64,000 nucleotides of DNA from Archivesica marissinica (lineage: Eukaryota > Mollusca > Bivalvia > Venerida > Vesicomyidae), in NCBI GenBank assembly GCA_014843695.1, contig CM026391.1:19296871-19360870 (forward strand), given 5' to 3'. This document shows, piece by piece, positions 1-10,335 of the stretch (position 1 is the first letter of the stretch; each line of letters opens with the position of its first letter). Under the pieces are notes generated by a model. That model made no database searches. It was not told where the DNA came from and saw nothing but the letters and a program-made list of their open reading frames with translations. A program made the translations under genes and the position numbers.

Positions 1-35
1 ACGTTAAATAGACTTAAATAATAAATAAATTAGCG
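1..35 (+). repeat. SINE family D tail fragment
   Basis: The window opens inside a repeat. The bases match the very end of the family D1 tail (CGTTAAATAAACTTAAAT) seen whole at 10336-10840. The rest of this copy is outside the window. Confidence 0.5.
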
Positions 36-200
36 CAGTGGTTATCGCCATTAGAAACATTTAAATTACATTGTATTTAGTTCAGTGCGTTCGCTTCAGA
101 TGCGAAAGGACCCAGAGTTCGCACCCAGCTGTAGCTGTTACGATTGTGCCATTAGGCAAGGCATACTTTCACTTTACGCTTCAATTCATCAGGACAATAA
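36..200 (+). repeat. SINE family A, rearranged partial copy
   Basis: The A-box-like TTAGCGCAGTGG and, further on, GTTCGCTTCAGATGCGAAAG plus a degenerate B box (AGAGTTCGCACCC) are family A head sequence. About 45 unrelated bases split the head. The body stops near ATTAGGCAAGGCATACTTTC. A second A copy follows at once. Confidence 0.6.
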
Positions 201-412
201 CAAAGTGTGTTATTCGCTTCAGGTGCGAAAGGTCCGGAGTTCGAGCCCCGCTTGAGCCGTTATGATTGTGCCCTTAGGCAAGGCATTTATATTCCACGTT
301 GCCTCTTCTCTCTCCCTCGTGGCGATGGATTCCATCAGGAATGAGGTCTCGAGAGTGATTAATATAAGTCGCAAGAACTTGTTTCACAATCGAGCTCAAA
401 TAAATGTGAAAC
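201..412 (+). repeat. SINE family A copy
   Basis: tRNA-like head with GGAGTTCGAGCCCC as B box. It is followed by the family body (TTAGGCAAGGCATTT and GGAATGAGGTCTCGAGAG) and the shared tail T2 (AGTGATTAATATAAG, then CTTGTTTCACAATCGAGCTC and AAATAAA). The 5' end lacks a clear A box. Open reading frames across it come from the repeat and are not genes. Confidence 0.8.
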
Positions 413-504
413 TAGAGAGAAAATATCCTGATTTAGTCATTTATATTCAATTGAACTTGAAAGAATCTGATCGATTTTTTGTACTGTGTATGTGTACAGC
501 GTTA

Positions 505-568
505 GTTTATACACATTCATTTCGGCTCGATTGCAAAACAAGTTCTTACAATCAATATTAATAACTCT
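505..568 (-). repeat. SINE tail T2 fragment
   Basis: Reverse complement of the A/C-family tail: AGTTTATACACATTC, then GGCTCGATTGCAAAACAAG and a stretch ending near ACTCTCG. No head is attached. Confidence 0.6.
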
Positions 569-570
569 CG

Positions 571-830
571 TACAGCGTTGTAATCCAGGGATCGCAGGTT
601 CGATCCCCCGTCTGACCCTAATACAATTAACAGTCTTTCAGATGGGACGTTAAACCGAGGTCTCGTGTCGGTGCTTTACACCGTGCACGTAAACGACCCA
701 GAGGAGACTCTGGAATGGGTCTTTGTCTGTATCATTGCACTATCCTCCAAAATCTAAAATGACTAATCTCTTCAGGAGGCGTCGCTCATATGGGCAACCG
801 GTAGCGACGAAAAATAAACGTAAAACACAC
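571..830 (+). repeat. SINE family B, 5'-truncated
   Basis: It starts inside the tRNA-like head (GTAATCCAGGGATCGCAGG) and has the B box GGTTCGATCCCCC and the family B body (GACGTTAAACCGAGGTC, AGAGGAGACTCTGGAATGG). It ends with tail T1: GCGTCGCTCATATGGG, AGCGACG, AAATAAACGTAAAACAC. The A box is missing, so this copy could not be transcribed by Pol III on its own. Confidence 0.85.
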
Positions 831-1312
831 AAACGTTGGTTCCCTTAAACGGTTAGGTTGACAAAGGTTACATGTAGTGCTCATGAACCCTGGTCATTAT
901 AATGAGCAATTAGACCAGAGTGGACACCGGTCAATAAAATCAATCGTCACGTGTTTCCGAGTGTTTGATAACAATTTCCGCTCGTCCGCATCGCCGCTTG
1001 TAAATGAGCCATGAAGTTGATGGAATTTTCGAATCAAAATACAATTAGCACACACCATACATGTTTATGACGATATGAGAGTATTGTTGCATGAATACGT
1101 ACTGGAGACTGTGCTAGTTATGAAAACAAATCTATACGTTGGTTCGATAAAGCATATAAGCACATACTCGTATAAGCACTACACGAACACTTGATATTGG
1201 CAGTACCAGTAGCCTATAGAAATGTCAATCAAATAGATCATGGCAGAACTTATTGTAGGAACAATGCAATGTTACGTACGATCCATTCCGGAATAGGTGA
1301 GATCCCAAAACG
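831..1312. other. No gene seen
   Basis: AT-rich single-copy-looking sequence. I see no exon with splice signals and no recognised repeat. Confidence 0.5.
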
Positions 1313-1319
1313 GACAACC

Positions 1320-1486
1320 AGTATATAATAATACTAATAATAATATTTATTATTATTATAATAATAATAATAATGATAATAATGATAATAATTAATAATA
1401 ATAATAAATAATAATAATAATTAATAATAATAATAAAGACGTTATTTTACGAGAGAACTCATTTAACAAGAGTTAATCTACCATGG
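1320..1486 (-). repeat. Repeat family E with (ATT)n tail, interrupted
   Basis: A TAA/ATT microsatellite (1325-1436) runs into the family E start (GACGTTATTTTACGAGAGAA). Read on the minus strand, E ends in AATAAAG followed by (ATT)n, the layout of a retroposon 3' end. The element is split by a SINE at 1490-1738 and resumes at 1739. Confidence 0.7.
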
Positions 1487-1742
1487 CCAGACTGTCCGAT
1501 TAGCGCAGTGGTTAGCACGCTCGCTTCTCACCAATGTAACCCGGGTTCGATTCTCGGACCGGGAAGTATGTGAGATGGTACGGTAGTCGCCAGATCGGAC
1601 AGGTGGGTTTTCTCCGGGTACTCCGGTTTTCTCCCACACGAATGATCACATTTACGCTTTCATCCCCGCCAATGAGAGTGATTAATATAAGTTGTTAAAA
1701 TTTGCTTCGCAATCGTAAAATAAATAGTTTTAAAAAATCTAC
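1487..1742 (+). mobile_element. SINE family C, full copy with target-site duplication
   Basis: The tRNA-like head has A box TTAGCGCAGTGGTTAGC and B box CCGGGTTCGATTCTC. The TTCTCACC and CCCGGGTTCGA strings look most like tRNA-Glu. The body contains TCTCCGGGTACTCCGG and CTCCCACACGAATG; tail T2 follows. The copy sits in repeat E and is flanked by the direct repeat AATCTACCATG (11 bp), so the insertion is unambiguous. Head identity is inferred by eye. Confidence 0.9.
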
Positions 1743-1990
1743 CATGAGGCACTCAACATAATTATATACAAATCAAGTGATAGGACTATAAGTGAAAACT
1801 GCATATTGTAATTATATAGTAATGTTAAAGCTGAAAAGTAGAGAAACTACATATAATATGTTATGGAATATGATGATATATGAAATTGAGTAGAAAAGGG
1901 GAATGAGACAATTAATGACAATAAATCTATATAAACTATATAACAATGTACAGATATGACTTATTGGGGTATCTTTAAAATAAGTATAAA
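1743..1990 (-). repeat. Repeat family E, second half
   Basis: Continues the element broken by the SINE: ATGAGGC, then GATAGGACTATAAGTGAAAA, GGAATATGATGATATATG and GGGGAATGAGACAATTAATG. The same order occurs at 12183-12460, 50644-50965 and 54325-54650. Confidence 0.75.
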
Positions 1991-2159
1991 ATATATTACT
2001 TGACGGTTTTATTCATGTGGCTATACTTGTATTTACGTTCTAAAGAACACGTATGTTCATTTTAGCACCATAAGTAACTTACAATATGATCATCATATAA
2101 AAAAAAATTAATATCTGCCTCGTCTCTAATAAATTGCAAGTCCCCTTCAAATATTGACA

Positions 2160-2480
2160 TACACAGGGCAACTTTCTTGTCCATGTCGGGTATGTCCGTC
2201 CCGTGACTGTCAATTCCAGATACTTGCCTGGCTCCTCCACCCGAAGCGTTCACTTCTATGGACACCTACTCATCCTTGCCTGGCTCGTCCGCCCGGAGCT
2301 ACCATACGCCACTCGTATCTGGCCCGTTTGCCCAGAGGCGGACACTTGCACCCACACACATCTACTCATCCATGCAGGGCCCGTCCCACCTGGATCTGCC
2401 ACTCCATCGGATGCCAACACGTCCATGTCTGTCCCGTCAGCAACGGTGCTACCTCAGACGCTTACTCGCCCCATGTCATG
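2160..2480. repeat. Degenerate minisatellite related to the one inside a SINE C
   Basis: Contains CTTGCCTGGCTCCTCCACCC and GGACACCTACTCATCCTTGC. These are the reverse complement of the unit expanded inside a family C SINE at 8357-8648. Units here are diverged and grade into the 35-bp array that follows. Confidence 0.55.
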
Positions 2481-2990
2481 CTGGACCCAATATCACGGAC
2501 GCCAACTCGCCCATGCCGGATCCACCATCACGGACGCCAACTCGCCCATACCGGACCCACCATCACGGACGCCAACTCCCCATACCGAACCCACCATCAC
2601 GGACGCCAACTCGCCCATACCGGACCCACCACCACGGACGCCAACTCCCCATACCGAACCCACCATCACGGACGCCAACTCGCCCATGCCGGACTCAATA
2701 TCACGGACCGCCAACTCGCCCATGCCGGACCCAATATCACGGACGCCAACTCGCCCATGCTGGACCCAATATCACGGACGCCAACTCGCCCATGCCGGAT
2801 CCACCATCACGGATGCCAACTCGCCCATACCAGACCCACCATCACGGACGCCAACTCGCCCATACCGGACCCACCATCACGGACACTTACTCGCCCATAT
2901 CGGACCAACCATCACGGAAACCAACTCGCCCATACCGGACCCACAATCACGGACGCCAACTCGCCCATACCGGACCCAAAATTAATCATA
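2481..2990. repeat. 35-bp minisatellite, about 14 units
   Basis: The repeating core is ATCACGGACGCCAACTCGCC followed by CATACCGGACCCACC, with small substitutions. Because 35 is not a multiple of three, each frame cycles through all three readings every three units. That is why three plus-strand frames stay open at once; I do not call a protein. Confidence 0.9.
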
Positions 2991-3009
2991 CTAGCAGTTG
3001 ATGTCAATT

Positions 3010-3530
3010 AAATTTAAGCAAGAGTGAGCAAATATGACAAAAGGTGGACAATTGACCCTCCCTTCTTATGTTTGATTCGAACATTATTGTAGTTTGATAG
3101 GTCCCCTTGACGAGATAATGATCACTTCAGGACCGTGCAGACGCTTTGATCTCAATTGCTAGACGATTGCAAGAAACATCATTTAGGTAACAAATCAAAA
3201 CACGGGATGACCCCGGCCGCCCACGTGCAAAATACCCAAGAAGAATGTGCCCATACTGGCAACTGACGTAGAATTAATTTACAGCGGCCATTAGCTAATG
3301 TGAGACAATACCCTGGAACAAGCTGTATTAAGCTATATTGGCTTTGTGTTGGGCTTTCGCTCCAAAAGCTTAAGCCATATGGGTACTTGGTAGCTATTAT
3401 CGGTGGAGGAAGACCGCGGTGCCCGTGCGATGTAGTATATAAGGCACAGGCGAGGACCCGCGTAGAACCACGGACCTTCCGTAAATAATTCGACAACCTC
3501 AGTGGGATTCGAACCTATACAGCGGTGAGG
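3010..3530 (-). repeat. Possible tRNA-headed repeat, otherwise no gene
   Basis: Near 3500 the plus strand reads AGTGGGATTCGAACC, the reverse complement of a Pol III B box. A related string (AGTGGGATACGAACC) recurs at 20052. The rest (3010-3480) has no recognised domain. A 105-codon minus frame there has no supporting feature. Confidence 0.35.
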
Positions 3531-3700
3531 GGCAAATAATAATAATAATATTAATAATATTAATAATAATAATAATAATTATAATAATAATATTAAAAAA
3601 ATCCTTTACTTAACGAGAGAACTCATTTAAACAATTAAGTCAATCTACCATGAGGCCCGCAACAAATTAAAACATGAAATAGCAATATAATAGGAAATAA
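3531..3700 (-). repeat. Repeat family E, short copy
   Basis: A (TAA)n-rich run, then TTAACGAGAGAACTCATTT and AATCTACCATGAGGC as in other E copies. It is truncated soon after. Confidence 0.65.
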
Positions 3701-3734
3701 CATATAAGCTGCAAGAACTAATACTTATATTCAA

Positions 3735-3992
3735 CAGACGGATCGCAGGTTCGATCACCCGTCTGACCATAATAAAATTAACAGTCTTTCAGATGGGACG
3801 TTTAACCGAGTTCTCGTGTCGGTGCTGTACACCGTGCACGTAAAAGAACCAGAGGAGACTCTGGAATGGGCCTCTGTCTGTTTCATTGCACTATCCTCCA
3901 AAATCTAAAATGACTAATCTCTTCAGGAGGCGTCGCTCATATGGGCAACCGGTAGCGACGATAAATAAACGTAAAACACACACACACACTTA
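3735..3992 (+). repeat. SINE family B with internal head deletion
   Basis: The head jumps from ACGGATC directly to GCAGGTTCGATCACC. In complete copies these positions are separated by about 40 bases containing the A box, and both junctions carry GGATC. The deletion therefore fits recombination or slippage between the two GGATC strings. Body and T1 tail follow normally. Confidence 0.8.
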
Positions 3993-3993
3993 C

Positions 3994-6440
3994 ATTCCAA
4001 TGGAAGTTGTTTTAGAGGATGGGTCTGTTTCTAATGATATCGATATTGTTTTATCACGATAGAAAAATGACTTTAGCTCTCTGTTCGAAACCGCAAATAA
4101 TGTTACTGGTACTAATGCTACCAGCAATATATCTGATAATGATGCTAATCTTAATAATCATGTATCGATGTTAGAAGTTCATAATGCTATTAATTCTGTC
4201 AATAAAGGCAAAGCATGTGGCATAGACTGTATCCCTGTATAAGTACTTAATAACGATGCAGCGCTATCGTTTCTTCACATTTTCTTCACCCGTTATCATA
4301 CAGAGGTATTTCACTTGCCCCTGCTATGTATAAAGTATATTGTTCCATTTTGAACAGTAGATTAAGTACTTGGTCCGAGGCAAATGATAAAGTATCAGCT
4401 GATCAGAATGGTTTTAGAAGAGGTCGAAGTACAACGGACCAGATACTTCGGGTAAATAATATAATCGAGTCAAGACAAAAGTTACGCAAATCCACGTTTT
4501 GTGCATTTATAGATTTTAAGAAGGCCTATGATACTATTAATAGAAATATTTTATGGAAACATTTATCTGATATAGGAATATCTGGTAAAATGTTTGGCGC
4601 ATTGCAATCATTATATGCATCTGTAAAGTCATGTGTAAGGGTTAATCAATTTAAGACAGAATGGTTTGATGTCAAGTGCGGTTTGCGTCAGGGTTGTATA
4701 CTTTCACCTCTTGTGTTTAATTTATACATAAATGACTTGTCTCTACATGTATATCTTAAGACATTTGGTATTGGTATCACAATTGGGGATGAGAAAGTTT
4801 GTATAATGCTCTATGCTGATGATATTGTGTTAATAGCGGAGTCTGTGATGATATACAAGTGCTACTGTGTGCTTTAAATGATTGGTGTGCTCTAAATGAT
4901 ATGACTGTACATGCGTCTAAAAGTAATGTTGTGCACTTTCGTCCTAAGTCAGAATTAAACACACAGTTTAGGTTCACGTGTGGAATAAATCAAATTAATA
5001 TTGTTGACAGATATACTTACTTAGGTGTTGTTTTGCATGAACATTTGGATAATAATATTACAGTTAAATCTGTTTCTCAGAGTGCCAGTCGCGCATTGGG
5101 TTTACTTATTGCAAAATGTAAATTGATGGGCGGTGTGCCCTATGATGTTTTTACAAAGTTATACGATTCGGTAGTTTGGCCTGTAATCAGTTATAGTGCT
5201 CGTTTGTGGGGGTTTCGATCATATTCGTATATCGAAGTCGTCCATAATAGGGAATTAAGGTATTTTCTAAGTGTCGGCAAATATTCACCAAACAATGGTA
5301 TTTCAGGAGATATGGGTTGGAAACCCCCAATAGTCCGACAATGGAAATGTATCTCGCATTATTGGTCGAGACTTTCAGGTATGGATACCGCAAGGATTAA
5401 TAAGCGAGTGGCACTCTGGGCATATAGTAAAGCTAGTCGTTCATGTAGAAATTGGCATTTTAATGTTAAGAGCTATTATGAGGCTAATGATTTTCCTATG
5501 TACACTAGCTTTGCTAATCCTATATCTCGTTCTTTCACATATAATATAGAGGTCAAAGCATATGATAAGTATATAAACTCTTGGTCAACCAAGATAAACA
5601 ATGTCATAGGTCCCTCTGGACGCGGGCGGAATAAATTGAGAGTATATAATTTGTTTAAAACTAACCATATTGCAGAGCAATATTGCAAAATTGTATTATC
5701 ACCCATACATCGTTCTGCTTTTTGCAAATTTCGACTGGGGATTGCCCCCATTAGGATAGAGACTGGTCGGTATGAAGGTTTGCCAGAGGAATCTAGGATT
5801 TGTCCGTTTTGTGATACTGCTACTATTGAAAATGAGATGCATGTAATATTGAATTGTCCAGTTTACAATGATTTAAGACAAGATTTATTCTCAAAGTCAT
5901 ATGCGTGTAATATCAATTTCTACTCAATGTCTGATTATGATAAATATTGTTTCCTGTTTTCAAACCAAGAGATGATTCGTAATTGTGCCAAAACCTGTTT
6001 TATTATTCTACAGAGGCGTCAGTTTTTATTATGTAAATAATTTTTTAATTTGGGAATAATGTCATTATTTCTTGTATTTCTAACTGCATTTTTTTAGTTC
6101 GTCTGTAATATCTCTGCTAATCATATTCGCTATGATCTGATCAAAGCGAAGTTAGATTTCATATGACCAATTCCTAATCAGTGTGCAATAGTACCTATTT
6201 TGTATTTCAGTGTTTTATAATTGTCTTAGAGCAGTTTTTAAGATCCGATTAGCAGGGATATTGCAGCTTTATCCCTAACATACTGTGATAAATGAGTATG
6301 TATAATTTTGTTCATCTCTTATAACTCCATGTTGGAGTGGCATTGTACTTTTATTATGTAAACTATACATGTAATATTATTGTAAATATTGTACGTACAA
6401 TGATGAGATGTAAATAAAGATTACTACTTACACTTAAATT
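3994..6440 (+). pseudogene. Decayed LINE (non-LTR retrotransposon): reverse transcriptase plus zinc knuckle
   Basis: A defective non-LTR retrotransposon pol region. 4326-4856 reads through reverse-transcriptase motifs: NGFRRGRSTTDQ, FIDFKKAYD with the motif A aspartate, CGLRQGCILSPL, and YADDI as the catalytic motif C. A one-base frame change near 4842-4860 shifts the continuation (LLCALNDWC) to another frame, open to a stop ending at 6040. That part carries a C-x2-C-x9-H-x4-C knuckle near 5800-5860. Upstream coding (GKACGIDCIPV) is broken by two stops and by a deletion of roughly 40 codons before YRGISLAPAMYK. No RNase H or endonuclease domain is visible. The 3' end is TGTAAATAAAG plus a TAC-like tail. 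Clade not assigned. Confidence 0.9.
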
Positions 6441-6800
6441 CATGTATAATTGTTGATGATGATGTACGTTTTATTTAAAGTCGCCACCGCATAAATGCAT
6501 TTGGGCGACTGTATTCTCTAAGTTGTTTAGATCCTAAGGTGATTCGTTCTGTGCTGGTTGTTCAATGATGATTATGTGTTCTATGATGATTATGTCCATC
6601 TTCTATGATGATTATTCCTATTCTTCTCTACTGTGATTATTTCGGTATTCTTTGATGATTCTTCTTCTATGAGGCTTATGTAGACTTCCTCTGGTGGCTA
6701 CTCCTGTCCGTGTCAGGGTGACAAGGCTTGGTCTGTATGTGATCCTTTGTAGGGCCACCCTCCTCACTGTTGGTCACCCCGCAGCAGCATTTATACGGAT
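6441..6800. other. No gene seen
   Basis: Repetitive TGATGATTATT-type low-complexity sequence between 6540 and 6670. No coding signal. Confidence 0.5.
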
Positions 6801-7130
6801 CTGACAGTTAGACATCTGGTCGTCGATTGTCGCAAGCAAGTCTAGATTCAGTGTAGATCGGGGGAGCGTGGATCCACGACCGTTGCCGCTCCCTCAGGTC
6901 CGCCATCTCTTCTAAACGAAAGATCGAAAAACCAGTGTTCACCTCAAACACCATCTGGAAGAGATGGCAGATCTGTCCTGATGTGCCATAGCCGTGGATC
7001 CACATACTTGGAGAGATTCCCCCTTCGCAAGATCGACGACCAGAAGATCCCAGTATCCTACGCTGCTGCTGCGGGATGTGCACCGGTCACGACGTGCACG
7101 TCGTGAGGAGATCGACCGGCTGTATAATTG
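6801..7130. repeat. GC-richer imperfect inverted repeat
   Basis: CGTGGATCCAC occurs at about 6868 and 7011 in opposite context. The flanking AGAAGAGATGG block is present on both strands, so the two halves form an imperfect palindrome around 6930. A 91-codon minus-strand frame spans it, but I recognise no domain and treat it as a by-product. Confidence 0.45.
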
Positions 7131-7740
7131 TAAATCAGTTTATTAGGTTACTGGTCTGTTCTTTGCATCGCCTGATATATAAAGCTTTGAAGTGTAAAAC
7201 AGAATGTGCTGTAAACAGTAACACAATTCTTAATTAACTCCAACAAACCATAATGAGCCAGGATAGATAATTTAAATAAAATATCGGAATGTGAACGATG
7301 CAAATTGTCGATAAAGACATTTCAAATTAGCACATTTTTGACATTTTGATTTTCAAAAATTAGTTAATTTTGACAGGATAACGCTATAAGGCACAAAACG
7401 TATCGCTTAAACTATTACGTCTTTGTATATGATGTGACACATGCCGTATTGTATTCTTGTATTTAGATTAAAATTGCTGTGACGTAACCGGCGAATGAAC
7501 ATATACAAATTGATACACGGAGTCGGCGTTCTGACCATTTCCCCAGGGGCGGAGTAAAATTCGTACAAATTGGGCAATAAACATTCAATTTAAGAGTATC
7601 AAGAGGGGGGTAATAAATAAAGATTAGCGATGGTTATGATAAGACATCAACAAGCAGTTGCTAAAGATAACAATATCAAACATTTGCAGACTCCTGGGAC
7701 TCTAGGTCTCCCAGCGGAATAAGTAACACGTGTACCCACA
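7131..7740. other. No gene seen
   Basis: AT-rich sequence without splice-bounded open frames or recognised repeats. Confidence 0.5.
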
Positions 7741-7800
7741 ACGTGCTCTAGAAAATTAGCTCGCCCATATGGTTCGCCGGCGGCGAGGGTAAATAAGCTC
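7741..7800 (+). repeat. Variant SINE-type 3' tail hairpin
   Basis: Positions 7760-7787 form CTCGCC, a 16-nt loop (CATATGGTTCGCCGGC), then GGCGAG, followed by GGTAAATAAGCTC. This is the T1 tail layout with a different stem. No head is attached upstream. Confidence 0.65.
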
Positions 7801-7825
7801 AATCATCATCATGAACATGGTACAT

Positions 7826-8111
7826 ACGGATCTGTAGTCCAGTGGTTACACGCTGGACTGGTAATCCAGGGATCGCAGGTTCGATCCCCCGTCTGACCAT
7901 AATAAAATTAACAGTCTTTCAGATGGGACGTTAAACCGAGGTCTCGTGTCGGTGCTGTAAACCGTGCACGTAAAGGAACCAGAGGAGACTCTGGAATGGG
8001 TCTCTGTCTGTATCATTGCACTATCCTCCAAAAATCTAAAATGACTAATCTCTTCAGGAGGCGTCGCTCATATGGGCAACCGGTAGCGACGATAAATAAA
8101 CGTAAAACACA
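7826..8111 (+). mobile_element. SINE family B, near full length (reference copy)
   Basis: The head ACGGATCTGTAGTCCAGTGG contains the A box. The anticodon arm CTGGA-CTGGTAA-TCCAG would carry GGT, pointing to a tRNA-Thr ancestor. B box GGTTCGATCCCCC. The body contains GAGGTCTCGTGTCGGTGCTG and TGTATCATTGCACTATCC. Tail T1 at 8062-8091 is a CGTCGCT/AGCGACG hairpin with a 16-nt loop, then ATAAATAAACGTAAAACAC. Ancestry is inferred from the arm. Confidence 0.9.
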
Positions 8112-8176
8112 CTCAAAGGCATATGCCAATCGTCTCTATGATCCTTTCGACTGTGTTTGTATAGAACTGAGTATAT

Positions 8177-8250
8177 AAAATGACTAATCTCTTCAGGAGG
8201 CGTCGCTCTTATGGGCAACCGGTAGCGACGATAAATAAACGTAAAACACA
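8177..8250 (+). repeat. SINE family B 3' fragment
   Basis: Only the last ~75 bases of family B: AAATGACTAATCTCTTCAGG, the T1 hairpin and ATAAATAAACG. A typical 5'-truncated retroposition product, 65 bp after the complete copy. Confidence 0.8.
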
Positions 8251-8256
8251 AATAGG

Positions 8257-8757
8257 ATATCCGATTAGCCGCAGTGGTTAGCACGCTCGCTTTTCATCAA
8301 TGACACCTGGGTTCGATCCATGATATGTGAGATGGTAAGATGGTCGCGAGAGCGGGCACGTGGGCAAGGATGAGTATGTGTCTGTGGAAGTGGAAGCTCC
8401 GGGTGGAGGAGCCAGGCAAGGGTGAGTAGGTGCCGTGGAAGTAGAAGCTCCGGGTGGAGGAGCCAGGCAAGGGTAAGTAGGTGTCCGTGGAAGTGGAAGC
8501 TCCGGGTGGAGGAGCTAGGCAAGGGTGAATAGGTGTCCGTGGAAGTAGAAGCTCCGGGTGGAGTAGCCCGGCAAGGGTAAGTAGGTGTCCGTGGAAGTCG
8601 AAGCTCCGGGTGGAGGAGCCAGACAAGGGTAAGTATGTGTCCGCGGAAGTGACAGGTTTCCTCCCACACGAATGACCACATATACGCCTCCATTCGAGCT
8701 AACCAGAGTGATTAATATAAGTTGTTAAAGCTTGTTTCGCAATCGTTGTTAAATAAA
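8257..8757 (+). mobile_element. SINE family C with internal minisatellite
   Basis: Head CCGATTAGCCGCAGTGG, B box CTGGGTTCGATCC, then GTGAGATGGTAAGATGGTCG as in family C. Where other copies have a short TCTCCGGGTACTCCGG segment, this one has about 290 bp of tandem repeat. It then resumes with TTTCCTCCCACACGAATG and tail T2. The element is thus twice the usual length. Confidence 0.85.
8357..8648. repeat. Minisatellite of about 52-57 bp inside a SINE
   Basis: About five units of GAAGCTCCGGGTGGAGGAGC plus CAGGCAAGGGTAAGTAGGTG and TCCGTGGAAGT. The CTCCGGGT core is already present once in ordinary family C copies. Minus-strand frames through it are artefacts. Confidence 0.85.
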
Positions 8758-8875
8758 TAACATAATTTCGAAATTTTAACAAAATTCCAGTTTAGAAATC
8801 TGCAGATTAGTTTCGATCAACCATGTTATCTATCAATCTATCATAGCCTAGTTTATATACAGTTGAACATCTTGT
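8758..8875. other. No gene seen
   Basis: Short AT-rich spacer between the SINE and the next array. Confidence 0.4.
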
Positions 8876-9645
8876 CCATACAGTGCACCTCCGATTCAAG
8901 GGAAATCAAGTGTAATTTGTTGAACATCTTGTACATTACAGTGCACCTCCGATTCAAGGGAAATCAAGTGTAATTTGTTGAACATCTTGTACATACAGTG
9001 TACCTCAGATTCAAGGGAAATCAAGTGTAATACAGTTGTACATTACAGTGCACCCCAGATTCAAGGGAACTCAAGTGTAATACAGTTGAACATCTTGTAC
9101 ATTACAGTGTACCCCAGATTCAAGGGAAATCAAGTGTAATACAGTTGAACATCTTGTACATTACAGTGCACCTCAGATTCAAGGGAAATCAAATGTAATA
9201 CAGTTGAACATCTTGTACATTACAGTGCACCTCAGATTCAAGGGAAATCAAATGTAATACAGTTGAACATCTTGTACATACAGTGTACCTCAGATTCAAG
9301 GGAAATCAAATGTAATACAGTTCAACATATTGTCCATACAGTGCACCTCAGATTCAAGGGAAATCAAGTGTAATACAGTAACATCTTGTGCATTACAGTG
9401 TACCTCAGATTCAAGGGAAATCAAGTGTAATACAGTAACATCTTGTACATTACAGTGTACCTCAGATTCAAGGGAAATAAAGTGTAATACAGTAACATCT
9501 TGTACATTACAGTGTACCTCAGATTCAAGGGAAATCAAGTGTAATACAGTAACATCTTGTACATTACAATACACCTCAGATTCAAGGGAAATCAAGTGTA
9601 ATTTGTTGAACATCTTGTACATACAGTGCACCTCAGATTCAAGAA
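8876..9645. repeat. 57-60-bp minisatellite, about 13 units
   Basis: The unit is ACATCTTGTACATTACAGTG plus CACCTCAGATTCAAGGG plus AAATCAAGTGTAATACAGT. The distal units are 57 bp, a multiple of three, so both strands stay open for over 100 codons. The proximal units are longer and carry an extra TTGA. Confidence 0.9.
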
Positions 9646-9905
9646 CACTTTATATTCGCGTGGCTAAGATTTCATTCTGAGTTCATATATAATAGTTTAC
9701 GCAAGCACTTTAAGCTGTGGGGATAACCTGAGGAAACCTTTTTTACAATGATGTACTTTACAAACATGTATGACTGTGTTACACAACTTAAAACACTGTC
9801 GTGACGTCACACCTTTGTACGTGTAGTCCATTATTATTAATATTGGACTGGTGTCAAAAGGTCAGAGTATTATATTAAATGCTATGCGTAAATGTACAAA
9901 ATAAA
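9646..9905. other. No gene seen
   Basis: No coding or repeat signal apart from TATTGGACTG at 9840, which is echoed in inverted form near 10060. Confidence 0.4.
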
Positions 9906-9906
9906 C

Positions 9907-10028
9907 AATTTTAATTAGTAGGACTTTGTTATATAAGTGTGTGTTTTAAGTAAGATATTGGATCCGTTTGAGGCTTATATGTTACTTAAAACACACACTT
10001 ATATAACAAAATCCTACTAATTAAAATT
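9907..10028. repeat. Near-perfect inverted repeat, 47-bp arms
   Basis: Arms at 9907-9953 and 9982-10028 are reverse complements with one mismatch (GGACTTTG against GGATTTTG) around a 28-bp spacer. Part of the spacer (ATTGGATCCGTTTGAGGCTT) recurs in changed form at 10075-10100. It may be a foldback element; no target duplication was found. Confidence 0.8.
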
Positions 10029-10335
10029 AATATATCGGTACTGTATTCGGTGCTACACAGTCCAATATTTTACATATTGGATCGTTTTCGGCTTATATCC
10101 TATACTTAAATATCAAAATGTATATATATCGTACAAAATACAATTGTTAGCGGTAGGGCTTTACTGATAAATAGTATAACGATTAAATAATTGTTATTGT
10201 TACAAATTATGCAAATAATATACTAATTAATTAATTAATAATACATGTACACACATTTTTCTCAAATATATGTTGGATTTATTGTAACCACCATGTCATG
10301 TTTGTAGCGATGAACATATTGTGCCAAATAAAAGA

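Noticed and set aside
2154..3011. Three overlapping plus-strand frames of about 250-285 codons
   Set aside because: The 35-bp minisatellite rotates through all frames. The peptides are the same 35-residue cycle shifted.
4000..6440. LINE as the partner of the T1-tailed SINEs
   Set aside because: Its 3' end (TGTAAATAAAG plus TAC-like run) has no CGTCGCT/AGCGACG hairpin, so the partner LINE is not this one.
6808..7083. 91-codon minus-strand frame in a GC-richer patch
   Set aside because: It spans an imperfect inverted repeat and shows no recognisable motif.
7826..7900. Possible functional tRNA-Thr gene
   Set aside because: The acceptor stem does not close and the sequence continues into a SINE body. 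The same head occurs in many truncated copies.
8876..9680. Evenly spaced repeats resembling a CRISPR array
   Set aside because: There are no unique spacers. The whole 57-60-bp unit repeats, and the host is eukaryotic.
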